A DNA stretch of 64,000 nucleotides from Calliopum simillimum (taxonomy: Eukaryota > Arthropoda > Insecta > Diptera > Lauxaniidae), in contig OX638370.1 in assembly GCA_951812925.1 (NCBI GenBank), positions 29,875,964 to 29,939,963 of the forward strand. Direction: 5' to 3'. Each line of letters begins with the position of its first letter. The stretch's first letter is position 1. A program made the position numbers and the translations under genes. Below the pieces are notes generated by a model. It was not told the DNA's origin and made no database searches. It was given only the letters and a program-made list of their open reading frames with translations. Positions 1 to 12,321 of this stretch are shown here, in pieces.

Positions 1-878
1 AAAGGTGAAATTCTTTTCTATTAATAGCATCGGATAGTCACACTCTTCCTTATCCAAATATCCTTTCAGATTTTTCCAATAGGATTCTTATTTTCCGCCG
101 TTAGAAGTGAAAAGATACAAGTTTCATAACAAAAAATAGCTGTGAATAAAAACATCGACTAAAATAATAAGATTAGATTGTTGACCGAGCAGGGATCGGT
201 CTCCAGGTTCTAAACATTAAATGAAATAGATGGAAAAGACAAAAACAACACATTTTCTCAATAAGTTCGGTAATCTTGGAGATACTGGCCATTCCATGTT
301 GTATCTTTATTTTCCACCTTTAGTGGACAATATTTTAAAAACTACAGAACTTACAGAGAAATTAATTCCAGATTCGAGTTTAGCGGCTCAGAAGCCATAA
401 AAATGCTATTTATGCTAGATATGGTACGGAGGTGGTATGACCGGAACCGGAGTCGGACCCAAATATTTTAATTTTGGGTTTTTCGGAAGCGGAACTAAGG
501 ATGCAGTCATAATCGGAGATAAAAACTATATACGAAGTTGGTTAACAACCCTAATTTATACCCCATTGAATTTGTGTAAAAGCGAATAATTGTTATAAAA
601 ATACAAATATTTTAAGATTATAAACAGAAAAAAAAAACAAATAAGGAATTTTTATCTCATATGAGCAAATGTGGGACTATCGGGACATAGTTACGTAATT
701 CCGGGACGAAAAAAACCTGCGGGAGAAATGCTCTAAATGCAAGACTGTCCCGCAGAATTCGGGACGTTTAGTCAGCCTGGGTTACACAAACAACTTTAGT
801 TCTCAAACATAAATGCAACTCCTCACGCATGTTCTACAAAAATCTGACTTCCGTCTCTCATTATTTAACATCTAACAT
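1..878. other. Gene-less AT-rich stretch
   Basis: No reading frame or RNA gene is supported here. A short run at about 670-770 repeats the word GGGAC and its complement GTCCC and may be the edge of an old repeat. The stretch ends where family A begins. Confidence 0.5.
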
Positions 879-1703
879 AACTAGTAATGGTGTAAAATTT
901 GGCCTGGCCAAACATTAAATACCCTACACTGCAGTATTTTTAAAATTTTGCTTTTAAGGGAGGTGCTAGGCTCTCTCGTCCGAGTTCACTCAGTTTTTGT
1001 CCAGAGCTTACATTTATAGTTTTAAGTGTCTGAGTGAAAAACGTTTTCAGCTTTTGCTTATACGGGAGGTGCCACGCCCTCTTGTCCGAGTTCGTCTAGT
1101 TTTAGCTTAGAGCGTGAATTTATAGTCTTAAGTGTTTGAGTGAAGTTTGGTTGGATTATCTGAAAAAACTCTTTTGAAACTTTTGCTTATATGGGAGGTG
1201 CCACGCCCCCGTGTCCGATTTCACCCAATTTTTATTCAGAGCTTTTATTTATAATTCTTAGTGTCTGAGTCGAATTTGGTTCGAATATCTCAAAAAACGC
1301 TTTCAGTATAGCGTTTTAACGCTTTTGCTTATATGGGAGGTGCCAGGCCCTCTTGTCCGAATTCGTTCAGTTTTTTTTCAGAGCTTGCGCTTACATTTCT
1401 TAGCATTTATGCGTATTTTGGTTGCATTGTCGTGAAAAATACTCCTAAAATTGCATTTTGAATATATTTTTTATATGGGCGGTATGCGTGTCCGTTGACC
1501 GATTTCGCTCATTTTCTATCGCCCGAGCTATCTTTGACAACGAAGGCAGTGTACTAAATTTCATTGAATTATCTTGCTCAGTTTTTCCAAAAAGTGTATT
1601 TCAACACACAGCCAGCCAGCCAGCTACCCAGCCAGCCAGACAGACGGACATGGCTATATCGACTCAGGAGGTGACGCTGATCAAGAATATATATACTTTT
1701 CTA

Positions 1704-2627
1704 CTAGGTGTACAAATATGAAACCGGTAATGACATCTAGCGGTCGATAGCAGTATATGTATGAGCTTCCGAACCGTACCAAATGTCTTAATTGTTCATT
1801 CTGTCATCTGTCAACAATATTCAGTTCACAATTTGTCAAGTTTCATACAACAGCGCATTTTTTCCGCTCGTAAAGATGTCGAATTTTGTGCCTGAAAGCT
1901 CTCATTTGCGGGAAGCATTGATTTTCTGTTTCCATTTAAAGAAAAACGCTTTTGAATCGCATCGAATCATCACTGGCGATGAAAAGTGGATTTATTTCAA
2001 CAATCTCAAACGAAAAAAATCATATTTGAGCCCCGGCCAACGACCCAAATCAATGCCAAGACCAAATCGCTTCGGCCGAAAGACAATGCTGTGTATTTTC
2101 TGGGATCAGCGTGGTGTTATTTGTTATGAGCTACTAAAACCAGGTGAAACAGTTACTGGTGCACGCTACCATCAACAATTGATCGCTTTGAACCGTGCTA
2201 TACGTCAGAAGAGGCCCGAATTTCAACTTCGCCATGACAAAATTGTATTCCAAGATGACAACGCATCGCCACATCGAGCAGCGGTCAATAAAAACTTGGT
2301 AGAATCGTACAACTGGGAGCCCCTGCCCCACCCGCCGTACTCACCGGACCTGGCGCCGTCCGATTACTATTTGTTTTCATCGATGGGACACGCACTCAAC
2401 GATTCGCACTTCAATTCTTACGAGGAAGTGCAAAAATGGCTCGATGAATGGATAGCCTCAAAAAACGAAAAATTTTTTCGGCGAGGAATCCATAAATTGC
2501 CTGAAAGATGGGAAAGATGTGTAGCTAGCGAGGGGAATTACTTTGAAGATTAAATTTGGAACCATTTCGCAAAATAAACGTGTTTTTTTTTAAATAAAAA
2601 TTACCGGTTTCATATTTGTACACCTAG
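1704..2627 (+). mobile_element. Internally deleted mariner transposon (TA target duplication)
   Basis: The ends are perfect 27-bp inverted repeats: CTAGGTGTACAAATATG... at 1704-1730 and its exact complement at 2601-2627. TA flanks both sides (1702-1703 and 2628-2629). At 924 bp the element is shorter than the usual mariner of about 1.3 kb, because the transposase reading frame has lost its middle. Intact TIRs suggest it was mobile recently and could be mobilised in trans by a full-length relative. It sits inside repeat family A. Confidence 0.93.
1876..2553 (+). pseudogene. Mariner transposase, in-frame internal deletion (D,D34D catalytic core kept)
   Basis: The natural start is the ATG at 1876 (MSNFVPES..., typical of mariners); the frame is open further upstream to 1792 but that part is leader. 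The 225-residue product keeps the first 30 residues, then jumps to the catalytic domain at HRIITGDEKW. The triad is visible: Asp35 in TGDEKW, the second Asp in QDDNASPH and the third in APSDYYLF, with 34 residues between the last two, which defines D,D34D mariners. The C-terminal FFRRGI...LPERW block is present. About 120 residues are missing compared with the usual length near 345, covering the helix-turn-helix DNA-binding region and the WVPHEL-type linker. The protein should not bind its TIRs, although the frame is free of stops. Confidence 0.9.
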
Positions 2628-2705
2628 TATATTTGCCACGCCTCCTTCTCTGCGTTACAAACGGAAGGACAAAGTGAATATACCCTGGGTGTAGGGTATA
2701 AAAAC

Positions 2706-5384
2706 ATGATAAAAATTAAACAGTAAAAAATTAATTAAAATTTAAAGCCTTAATTGTAAGAAATTCACTTATAAATATTTATGATTTCCCTCATATATTA
2801 ATTAAGGGAAAATAGAGAGCATTGAAGCACGCTTTGTTTGGGAGTCCAAACTACCACAAAAATACTTTTTTTTTGTCACATTTTCTCGAATCAAATCTTT
2901 AGAGCATCTTAAAATACACTTCCTGGTTGAAGGATTTGCATGAAATCGAAAATCATCGAAAATTTTCGTCTGCTCGCCCAAAAAACTGGTTATTGGTGTT
3001 TTCAAAAATTGTGGGGAGTTGTGAAGCACCACAAAAAATCGCACAAAATTGAATTTTTTGGTGAAAATCCTTTATTGGGATCAGGGAAAATGACAAATTA
3101 TTATGTTATTATGCACTAGAATTGAGAAAATGTACAAAAAAGAAAATGATCTTAAAAAAATGTGAAAAATGGCAAGTTGCTTTATCATTCCGATTCGCAA
3201 TGAACGCAAGCATAACCGTCGGCCAATACACGAGCACATTTCAAATGGACTGTTCGGTCAATCCATTTTTGGTAAATTTTTTCGGCATGGTACCTTTACA
3301 GATGGTTCTTCCTCAGAGTCAGATTCAATTTGCGGTGGTGCCAAAAATTTGCGACGACTACGCCTTGCTGCCGGCGGTTTGACTGTTTTCTACATTTTCT
3401 TTTGATCCTTTTTTCTTGGCCTCTTTGGCTTACTTCTCTTCAGTTTCGATTGGATTTCTTGGCCGGAGTGACACACATAATAACTAATACGCATGTTGAA
3501 TACAATTTCAGGATGACATCTTCATTTCTCTCCATTCGCTTCTATTTTAAAATTGCCACCGCGTCAATAACTCATCGAATATTTTTGCATAAATCCTTTT
3601 GAATCCCCATGCTTCAAAACCCCCCACTTTCCCCTACTTTATTTGTGTGCAATTTAGTTTCATTTGTCTTGCATTTTGGTCAGACAATTACTCTAAGTAG
3701 CATTTTGGTAACTTAGAGTAGCCTTCTTGTTCATGCCAATAATACGCATTTTTGCCATTCTGGCAACTCTACACTTTATCTAAGTAATAAAAAAAAAAAT
3801 TGCACTTCATGTCCATCCCTCAACGATGATGAGTTAATTTTTCTCACTTAAAGTCAACTGAAAGATCAGAATTTGTTTTGTCGCCTTAGTTCCTACGTAT
3901 CGCTTTTGTATTTTCACTACATTCTGTATTAGTTACTACCTTTTGTTCTATTTAACTACATATTTTAGCCAAAATAAGAAGAAAAAAAGGAGAAAAAGTG
4001 TAGCAAGTGCTTGGCAATAATCCACTTGTCGTATGTGGTGTCAATCATTGTTTAGATCTACACACAAGTGTGATCTTGTGTGCCGACTTGAGATGGACCA
4101 CCACAGTGAGTGATCTCTTACGTGTTAAGCAAATAAACATGTTGGTCGGTATTCCACTGTTGCCATCAACACTGAGCAACGCCCTTTTCTTCCTCTTTTT
4201 CAGCCACTGTTTGGAAGGGTATCTTTTGGTTTTTGATTTTTTTCACTTGCCAATTTGTGTCTATGCTTTGTTACGAGTTATATTCACACCAATATAAGAT
4301 TTTATGATATACGTATATTGGTATTTGTTTTTTTTTTTTAAGTCCTTAAACGTTTTATCGGCTCAGCATTGGCACAGTTTGACAATATTTTCCCTTTGGA
4401 TGTGTCTATAAGCGGATATAAATCGATTTCTTTAGAAATTTTATATTTGAAGGCTTAAAAAGTTAGAAAAATATTTTGCTCAACAATTTAAAAGTCAAAT
4501 CGTTTGTAAAAATAGAAAAATATATATGAAGGTTAAATCGGCTTGACATTACATTTATGTCGTGTTATTTTCTGCATCCTTTTGCAACTGTTTGTTTGCT
4601 TAACTTCCCACATATAGTTGCTCGTATATGGGCAATTCTACAAAAAAGGCCTAGTTTTGCGTTCCATTTATTTTGAACGTCAAATTTGACATTTATTTAA
4701 ATGGCATAATTCATTACTGTTTAACGTTTTCCAAATAATACATATGTAGGTAACTGTCGTCATTGAAGTATTGGCAATGCTACGAGAGCCCTAAAGTGGT
4801 CAAACGCCCGTGCCTTTCGTCAGCGACAAAGCAGAGCTTATAGAAACCATGCATTAAGAAAGCCAAGTCTATAATATCAAAGTCAACAGGAAGAAGTCCT
4901 AGTTATAATCAATAGAACCCAGCATCTTGACTATCATAGACCAAAGAAACCATAGCCAGAATTCGAAAAGAAATTAATCAAACAATCAACAACCACAAGA
5001 TTAACAATATAACAATCCGAAGGAGAAAAAAAAAGAAGCCATATGTATTATTGATTTGCTACCATCAATAAGCCCAGAAAACTGACGCTGTACACCAGAA
5101 TTCGAAGCTGATCCACAGTTTCATGATTATTGTATCATGACGGACAGTAAGAGAATAGATCATCAGAGAAAATTAATATAGCATCTATTGGCGAAATTTA
5201 TATAACATCCAAGGATAATCAACCGACGTCCAGTGCAACGCCGTGCACATAGCGGAACCATTACAACAGCAATGTATTTATATCCCAGAAAAGAAATAAA
5301 ACCAACAAGCCACAAGAAGACATCAACGCTGAACAGAACCAAGCAGAGTAATCAGAATTAAGACCATTAATCAATTAAGAACTA
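2706..5384. other. Gene-less stretch with a possible transposase remnant
   Basis: No complete gene is seen. On the minus strand at about 3160-3420, broken frames read K-rich, then SDSEEEPSVKVPCRK, then after a frame shift VHLKCARVLADGYACVHC. The last resembles the cysteine-rich tail of pogo/Tigger-type transposases (...W.HEKC......C..C). Plus-strand frames over the same place are shadows. From about 4800 to 5380 the plus strand is rich in A and C with short CAACAACC-like words, unlike its neighbours, and I cannot identify it. Confidence 0.35.
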
Positions 5385-6256
5385 GTAAAGGTGTAAAATT
5401 TGGCCTGGCCAAACATTAAATACCCTACACTGCAGTATTTTTAAAATTTTGTTCATATGGGAGGTGCTACGCTCTCTTGTCCGAGTTCACCCAGTTTTTG
5501 TCCAGAGCTTGGATTTATAGTTTTTAGTGTCTGAGTGAAAAACGTTTTCAGTACAGTGTTTTGAAGCTTTTGGTTATATAAGAGGTGCCACGCCCTCTTG
5601 TCCTAGTTCGTCTAGTTTTAGCTTAGAGCGTGCATTTATAGTCTTTAGTATTTGAGTGAAGTTTGGTTGGATTATCTCAAAAAACTCTTTCAGTATAGCA
5701 TTTTGAAACTTCTGCTTATATGGGAGGTGCCACGCTCCCTTGTGCGATTGCACCCAATTTTTGTCGAGAGCTTTCATTTATGATACTTAGTGTCTGGGTC
5801 GAATTTGGTTCGAATATCTCAAAAAACGCTTTCAGTATAACGTTTTGAAGCTTTTGTTTATATGGGAGGTGCCACGCCCTCTTGTCCAAATTCGTTAAAT
5901 TTTTTCTCAGAGCTTGCGCTTATAATTCTTAGTATTTATGCGTATGTTGGTTGCATTGTCGTGAAAAATACTCCTAAAATTGCTTTTTGAATATATTTTT
6001 TGTATGGTTGGTAGGCGTGTCCGTTGACCGATTTCATTCATTTTCAATCCTCCGAGCTATCTCTGACGACGGAGGCAATATACCAAATTTCATTGAATTA
6101 TCTTACTCAGTTTTCCCAAAAAGTGTATTTCAACACACAGCCAGCCACCCAGCCAGCCACCCAGCCAGCCACCCAGCCAGCCACCCAGCCAGCCACCCAG
6201 CCAGCCACCCAGCCAGCCAGACAGACGGACATATACCCTGGGTGTAGGGTATAAAA
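5385..6256 (+). repeat. Dispersed repeat family A, copy 2 (uninterrupted)
   Basis: Same organisation as the copy at 879-2705, without the mariner: the GTGTAAAATTTGGCCTGGCC start, subunits with GAGGTGCCACGCCC near 5459, 5580, 5721 and 5864, a unique part with GTAGGCGTGTCCGTTGACCG, a microsatellite, and the ACCCTGGGTGTAGGGTATAAA end. Compared with copy 1 it lacks about 100 bp of the 3' GATCAAGAATATATA segment, so the two copies differ by deletion. Subterminal TACCCTACAC and GTGTAGGGTA are inverted repeats of each other. Confidence 0.75.
6138..6217 (+). repeat. 12-bp microsatellite CAGCCAGCCACC, six full units
   Basis: Six exact copies of the 12-mer run head to tail and end in CAGCCAGCCAGACAGACGG. 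Copy 1 of family A has only a short irregular version at the same place, so the array expanded or contracted after the copies separated. The proline/serine/histidine-rich frames through it are artefacts. Confidence 0.9.
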
Positions 6257-6454
6257 AAGATTAATTTTTACTTAATACAAAATAATTAGAGTTTATACAT
6301 TAAAAGTTTTCATTGATTTAGCAAATCTTAAAAATCTGGATTCATTCGAAGAAATTAACATTCATTAATGATGTTAAGCTAACTATTACATAGATAAAAG
6401 ATGAGGAAAATACAGCCATGAAAAAGTAACCTAACGATAACTTTTTCTTTCCCC

Positions 6455-6825
6455 AAAGGGGGAGGGATGTTGTGAGTTTACTGAGCAACCAATTCCTAAT
6501 TCATTCATAAAGTAATGACTAAATATTTTGATCAAAACACCCTAATTGAATAAAAAACATTATTTTTACTTGCACATCAATTGATCAAGTTTCAGCTGAA
6601 GCCAAGCCGTGGGACACCAAAATGGAATGTATCCAACGTGATCAGTCGTGTGATTTCTGATTTTAGTCAAAACAACTTAGAATAGTAAATATGTACACAA
6701 ACAACATGCTTTTGCCTGCACACATACATAGATACCAGAATGGAATGTGTCTGGCAAAAGCACGGAAATCGGAAATCGCGTACGTGACCGAACCTATTGG
6801 TGATTAGCAATGCAAACTCACAGCA
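6455..6825 (+). mobile_element. Probable retrotransposon 3' LTR with polypurine tract
   Basis: A polypurine run AAAGGGGGAGGGA (6455-6467) directly precedes TGTTGTGAGTTT at 6468, and the segment ends AAACTCACAGCA at 6825. The TG...CA ends and the 12-bp terminal inverted repeat are as expected for an LTR, and a purine tract just upstream is the plus-strand primer site next to a 3' LTR. The LTR would be 358 bp. No second LTR or pol sequence is next to it and no clear 5-bp duplication is seen, so it is a fragment or solo LTR. A Ty1/copia origin fits the end sequence but is inference. Confidence 0.42.
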
Positions 6826-8543
6826 TCTCCCGAAGGTCGAAACGAGCTTGAGTATGATACGAGGTGAAAAGCCCGTTTCATGACACTAAAGCTCTTTTCG
6901 GCTCAGTTCGATTTTAGAACGGGCTGTCTTGTCAAACCACAAAATAAGCGAGATACAAAACTTGCTGAAGCGCTTTAAGTAGCCGCTGCAGTGAAAAAAA
7001 ATTTTTAACCAAGATTTTTTACACTTAAAAATACTTTTGAATTTTTTAAAAAAAAATCCCCCTTACATATTTTTTAAAAGTACTTTAAATTAAAGCATAA
7101 TTTATTAGCTTTAAAATGATGTATGAATCAAGATGGGATTCGGACGCTAAATGGGAGTTTTTGGCTTTTGAACGCCCGCGGAAGGCAAAAATCTTTTTTT
7201 AGTCAAGAGGAAAGCATCTTACGAAAAAAGTGTACTATGCAGAAAATGCTTAGAATCATCGAGTAGTTTTTGAAAAAATTTAAAAAAAAATTTCAAAAAA
7301 AAATTATTCAAAAAAAAAAAGTTTCCAAAAAAAAATCACACGTATTGCTTTAACGATTCTAAGCATTTTCTGCCCATACATAAATACGTGTCAATCTCAA
7401 CAGTGCTACTGACTTTGTCTGTTATCGACCAAGTGGCACCTCTTAATTTTGGCAATTCGTAATAAATGTCATTCAAAACAGCAAATGGAAGATAAACATC
7501 AGGAAGAAAAGTTAGATCAACTTTTATTTTCCAGCTTACGACGTTCACTTTCAAAAATAAATCTCTTACGGCCGGTGGAAGCGGGTATGATTTAACAACG
7601 AGGAATCTTGTCACAGCTAAAATTCCGCTGAAAACGTAGTATTACTCTTCAATACAAAACATTTCGTTAATTTTTACTGTACAAACATATATGCCTTTAC
7701 CGTGGTATAAAATTCCACTTCTCTTTATGAGATAAACATATTTATTTTACTTCAAAAAGGTGTTTTTCACACATACCGACGTTCATTTAAGTGCAAAAAT
7801 ACTCAGCTGTGTCATGCCTGTACCGTGAATATTTGAAATTTACTATTGAAATTACATAGAAAATTAAAGTATAATTTCCAGATGATTTATACCCGTAATT
7901 TTTTATGCGTTTATTATGACAACTTAAATCTATTTGAACTATTTGCGGCCTCCAAAAAGAATTATTTTTTTTTATTCTTTTTAGTCAAAACTATGGCTTT
8001 TTTGTAGAATCACCCATATGTCTGAAATTCACGTGGACTTTCGGATGATGACATTTAACATCGATTTACACACTGCAAAACAGGCGAAACAGACGACTTT
8101 CCTATATAGGAAAAAATCATAAAACAAAATCGTGTACATTTTCCATTACAAAGGACATTAACATCCTTTACAGCGTACATGGCTGCCCACTGCCAAAAAC
8201 AGAGTATTGTTGGCGTTCTATTAATACACATATCAAACAATATGGCGGCGGCAGTGACGGATACGGATACGCACACATATTACGATCAACCACCACCGCC
8301 AACAATCGACCCTCTCTCAAGCGGAAATTATTTGTGGGAACTGGTTGCGCTGTTTCGCTGTGATTTACTTGCAATCGTCCGTCGAGTAAATGCAATGTGC
8401 CGTATAAATGCAATGGTTTTTGTGTTTCAAGTCCGAAAGTAAAGCATAGCATTTTTTTAGCATCGAGGAGGGTTTAATCTTTGAAATGAAAATCATTCAT
8501 TATTTTTTTGATACTTTTTTTTGGATTCCTTTATGCATCCATA
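6826..8543. other. Gene-less stretch, with a GC-richer island at 8160-8445
   Basis: Mostly long A and T runs. A 92-codon minus frame at 7336-7614 has ordinary amino-acid composition but matches nothing I recognise. The island at about 8160-8445 has much higher GC and overlapping open frames on both strands; a plus-strand ATG at 8242 reads MAAAVTDTDTHTYYDQ with CCACCACCGCC following. It could be an isolated exon or a captured fragment, but no splice context or homology supports a gene. Confidence 0.35.
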
Positions 8544-9846
8544 CCCAGCAAACATTTTCAATCAAGGAAGAATCGTATTCGATTCGCCTAGACGATTAAA
8601 TCAATCGTCCGCGACAGTCGTATTCTGCTCTTCCGCGAATGTTCAGGCGTGAGAAATTGTCCGGCCGAATACGATTGTTTTAGAAGAATCCTCTAACAAC
8701 TCCCCGAAATGAATCCGCAAACGATCCCCAGGAAGAGTCATCTGGCGACTCCCCAAGATGAATCTGCAAATGATCCCCAGGAAGGGTCAACAGACGACTC
8801 CGCAACATGTTTTTTAAAGCGAAAAAAAACTTGAAAAAACTTAAAAAAAAAAAAATAAAAAAATAAAATATGAAATGGCGACATAAAAATAATTTCATAA
8901 GAAATTGCTAATTTTTGTACAATAAACTGTTAAAATTTATGTGCCGTTAAAAATATACCGTGTAGTTTGACATTTTGCTTCGTGAAAAATACCGGGCCTC
9001 AGAAATATTGCCTTTTAGAAAAAAAAATTATTAATTTTTTCGAAATTTCTCAGGAGATGACGTCATGTCGTAGTCGGCCATCTTGTATCGTGTAAAACTC
9101 GTCTGAAGGAGTTGTTGGTTATTCGTAAAGAAGTTCGATTTCAAACCATCATCCAGAAGAGACTTAGTCGAATCTTTTTTTATTCGTGTTGGGCTTTTTT
9201 TATGAATTTTTTTTTTTGCACCAATCGATGGGGAAAGGTCGAAAATATATTTTGGTCATAACCAGATTTGGTTCCGGGCCCTCTAAGTGACCGATTTGGG
9301 CCCATTTTTGTAAAAAAATTTTATTGCACCAATCGATAGGGAAAGGTCGAAAATACATTCTGGACATGTCCAGGGGTGTCTCCGACCCCTCTAAGTGACC
9401 GATTTGGGCCCATTTTGGTGAAAAAATTTTATTGCACCAATCGATAGGGAAAGGTCGAAAACAGATTTCGGATATGATCAGAGATGTCTTCGACCACTCT
9501 AAGTGACCATTTTGGACCCATTTTTGAAAATAAAATTATTGCGCAAAACTCGCCTGGAAGAGTTGTATATTCATTGCGAAGATGTTTGATTCGCAATGAT
9601 CTTCTAGAAGAGTGTAAGGAGGAATCTTCTCTAACTCGCGCTGTTGTTTTGTCGCGTAAAACTCGCCTGGAAGAGTTGTATATTCATCGCAAAGATGTTT
9701 GATTCGCAATGATCTTCCATAAGAGTGTAAGGAAGATTCTTCTGTTACTCGCGGAAAATTTTTATCGCGGAAAGCTCGCGTAGAAGAGCTTTAAATGCAT
9801 CGCCAAAAATATGGAAGATTGTCCGCGATTGAAAATGTTTGCTGGG
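8544..9846. mobile_element. TA-flanked TIR element with internal tandem repeats
   Basis: The ends are inverted repeats, CCCAGCAAACATTTTCAATC at 8544 and its complement ending at 9846, with TA on both sides (8542-8543, 9847-9848). There is no transposase. Inside are three tandem units of about 110-125 bp (about 9217-9540) with CACCAATCGATxGGGAAAGGTCG and CTCTAAGTGACCGATTTGGG, then two to three units with CTCGCxTGGAAGAGTTGTATATTC and GATTCGCAATGATCTTC (9540-9800). The left part has CCCCAGGAAGxGTCA units near 8700-8800. It is a non-autonomous DNA element whose interior is built from short repeats. Confidence 0.75.
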
Positions 9847-11338
9847 TATAAAAATTTATTTTTAGGTTTCATTCTTTTTTTTTTTTTTTTCATTATTTAA
9901 ATTTACCTACATTACATTTGGCAAGGTTTGTCAGCGCTATACAACAGTACAATTTATACGGTTGTCAGGATATTTCAGCAATGTGAAGTGTTGTTTTTTT
10001 CTCTCTCTATATACTTACATAAATTGTTTTTTGTATTGTAGGATTATGAAAAACAATTCTTGCAGTATGCATATACGAGTATCAAAAGAGAGATTTTCTT
10101 TGTTCAATAAACTCTCTTGCTTCGATAAAGCAAGAAGACAAGACTTCCTGAAGTGAAGCCCATTTTTAAGCTTGGATATTTTTTTTTTTTGATTCCATTT
10201 TTAATGAGCTATTGGTCGAATTTTTTTATACTACTATATTTGTTTGAAAACATATAGTTTAATTTTTGGTAAATAAAATGCAAAAATTGCGCATATTTAA
10301 TAAACAAATTAAATACAAAACAGTTTCCGTATTTAACTGCTAAATTTTATTGATATTAAATAAAGCATCATTCCATTAGGAGTCCGAATTCAAAAGAAAA
10401 ATATTGTATTGGCTTAGCCACTGTAATTAATTTAATGAAAAAAAAACATGCCTTAATTAGTAAAAATTCATAGAACTCCACATTGTGCATTTGAATTCTG
10501 TTAAAGCGATGCGAATGAAAAGCAGGAAAAAGAAAACATTGCGTTCCTGTCAATCATGACCAAACAGTGGAATCGAAAATAATTACGGCAGCGGCGACAA
10601 GGCCAATTTGATATACATTTGTAGCATACATTGAAATTGCAAAATAGAAATGAAGGTTCAACAACTAAAATTAAAATTTAATAGAATCGCCCAATGGTCA
10701 AAATTTGACCACAAATGTATTAAATAATTTTGGTACTTTTTGGAAAGTTTAAATACTTTTTTGCTATTTGGTACAAAATAGAAAAGCTCAATTATCATCC
10801 CTGGTACAATGACAAATGTGAAACCAAAAGAAAACAAAAACATGAAGTCAGTGCAAGTCAGCTTTTTGTCTTTCTCCTTTCAACTCTGTAGAATCGCGTA
10901 TTTTGTCATCATTAATGTTAAAAATTTGCATTTAATTTTACCTGACTTAACGGCAAAATATTAAAATAATTTAAGCTTTGTACACATTTACACACAAATA
11001 CCTTTCTAGTGGTGTATAATTCAAAGTCCTGCTCCATTTCAAACATAGTAAAAAAGGTAGGACAACTTTTTGTCTTGCGTATTAATAGATAGATTTCAGC
11101 ACGTGTTTTTAATAAATTGACAAGGCATCAAGGAATCCCAGATAAAAAATTCGAAGCTTCCTCAAAGAAATTTCCCCCCCCCCCCAAAATGGACCAAATC
11201 TTAAAAATTGTCCCCACATTTTTTTTTTTTTTTTTCATAGAAATGAAAGTTTTTTGTTGAATATTATCAAAAAAAATTAAAATAAAACATATTTTCCTGA
11301 ACTCTGTTTTTCCCCGAAAAATTTGAAATGGTTTCACA
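9847..11338. other. Gene-less AT-rich stretch
   Basis: Long T and A runs and one 13-base C run at about 11163. No frame longer than about 70 codons has the look of a protein. Nothing else is identified. Confidence 0.5.
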
Positions 11339-11976
11339 TTTTAAGTCAAGGGTGTCAGCGTAGAACAAAAGTGAGCCAATTTTGGCTCGACACCAACAAC
11401 ATCAATATTTCTGTACAACATTCACAGAAATAATTTTTGTTGTTTTTTTTCACGCTCGTCAAAATTTCGCGTTTTTGTTGCTTTTTTGCGTACACACAAA
11501 ACCGATCTCGAACCAACATAAAACAACAACAACGACTACGTCGCATCAAAATCAAAAACAACAAAAAATATGGGTATTAATGCGTTGATGCGCAGTAGCG
11601 AAAATGCAAGTCTTTTACTTACTAACGCCTGAACGTTCAATGTGAATATTTTCATTTGAGCAATTGCAGAAGTAGTGCGAAATTTTCGGCAATGTGATGT
11701 TTTACAAATGTCAAACTTTCGCAAACCGCACTTCCGCAACGACGCAAGAGCATTGCGCATCAACGCGTGAATACCCCTACTTTTTGTGTGTGTCCCAGTC
11801 CTTAGAAATTTTGAAAATTGTTGAAATATTATTGTTGTAAACGAGGCATGAAAAAACAACAAAAAATTGTTTTTGTGATTGTTTATTTCGAATTTGAAGT
11901 TGTTGTAAAAGCAAAAACTTTGCGCTGACTGCGCTTGGCTCAGTGATTTGAAAACGCTGACACCCTTGTTTTAAGT
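11339..11976. mobile_element. Non-autonomous hAT-like element with 8-bp TSD
   Basis: The element at 11347-11968 (622 bp) starts CAAGGGTGTCAGCGT and ends with the complement. The 8-bp duplication TTTTAAGT lies at 11339-11346 and again at 11969-11976. CA...TG ends plus an 8-bp duplication fit the hAT superfamily; the P superfamily also makes 8-bp duplications. The interior is unlike a transposase and rich in CAACAACAAC and its complement; the open frames inside are low complexity. Confidence 0.8.
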
Positions 11977-12321
11977 AGTGAAAGTAGCTCTTCACTGAAT
12001 GGACAAATGGGAGACTTAAGAAGGGAACTCTCCAAAATGTAGAAGTTGCTACAAGAATATTTGTTTGCTTAGGGGCTGTCCATAGACTCCGTGACGCTAA
12101 AGTTCACTTAATTGAATCCCCTCACCCCATCTGTGACGAACGGTTACATCTATGTACAGAAAAATATTGGCAAACAATTTTGTAGCTCAGAAAGTTACCT
12201 TTTAAAAAATGAAAGAAATGTTTTCGTGCAACTTGTACTTCAGGAGATATCTTATTTAAAGATATATCGCTGGGCAAAAATGTACAGATTTATATGAAAG
12301 TTGATTTTCGAAGTGCTATTA

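Larger units (their letters stand above)
879..2705 (+). repeat. Dispersed repeat family A, copy 1, split by a mariner
   Basis: This copy matches the one at 5385-6256 nearly end to end. It begins near ACTAGTAAxGGTGTAAAATT and ends GTGTAGGGTATAAA. Inside are about four degenerate tandem subunits of roughly 110-145 bp, each starting GGGAGGTGCCACGCCC (near 958, 1064, 1193, 1335), then a CCAGC-rich microsatellite followed by CAGACAGACGG. The 3' part, with GATCAAGAATATATATACTTT and later TTACAAACGGAAGGACAAAG, resembles a sequence I recall as widespread in fly genomes. The class is not certain. The mariner at 1704-2627 interrupts it with TA on both sides, so the repeat is older. ORFs across it are chance frames. 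Confidence 0.75.

Noticed and set aside
920..2698. TACCCTACAC/GTGTAGGGTA as terminal inverted repeats of family A
   Set aside because: Both copies share about 40 bp further upstream (ACTAGTAAxGGTGTAAAATT...), so the left word is internal. The true ends and class remain open.
8544..9846. Reading the repeated 110-bp units as a CRISPR array
   Set aside because: Units are tandem without distinct spacers, sit within a TIR element, and the DNA is clearly eukaryotic.
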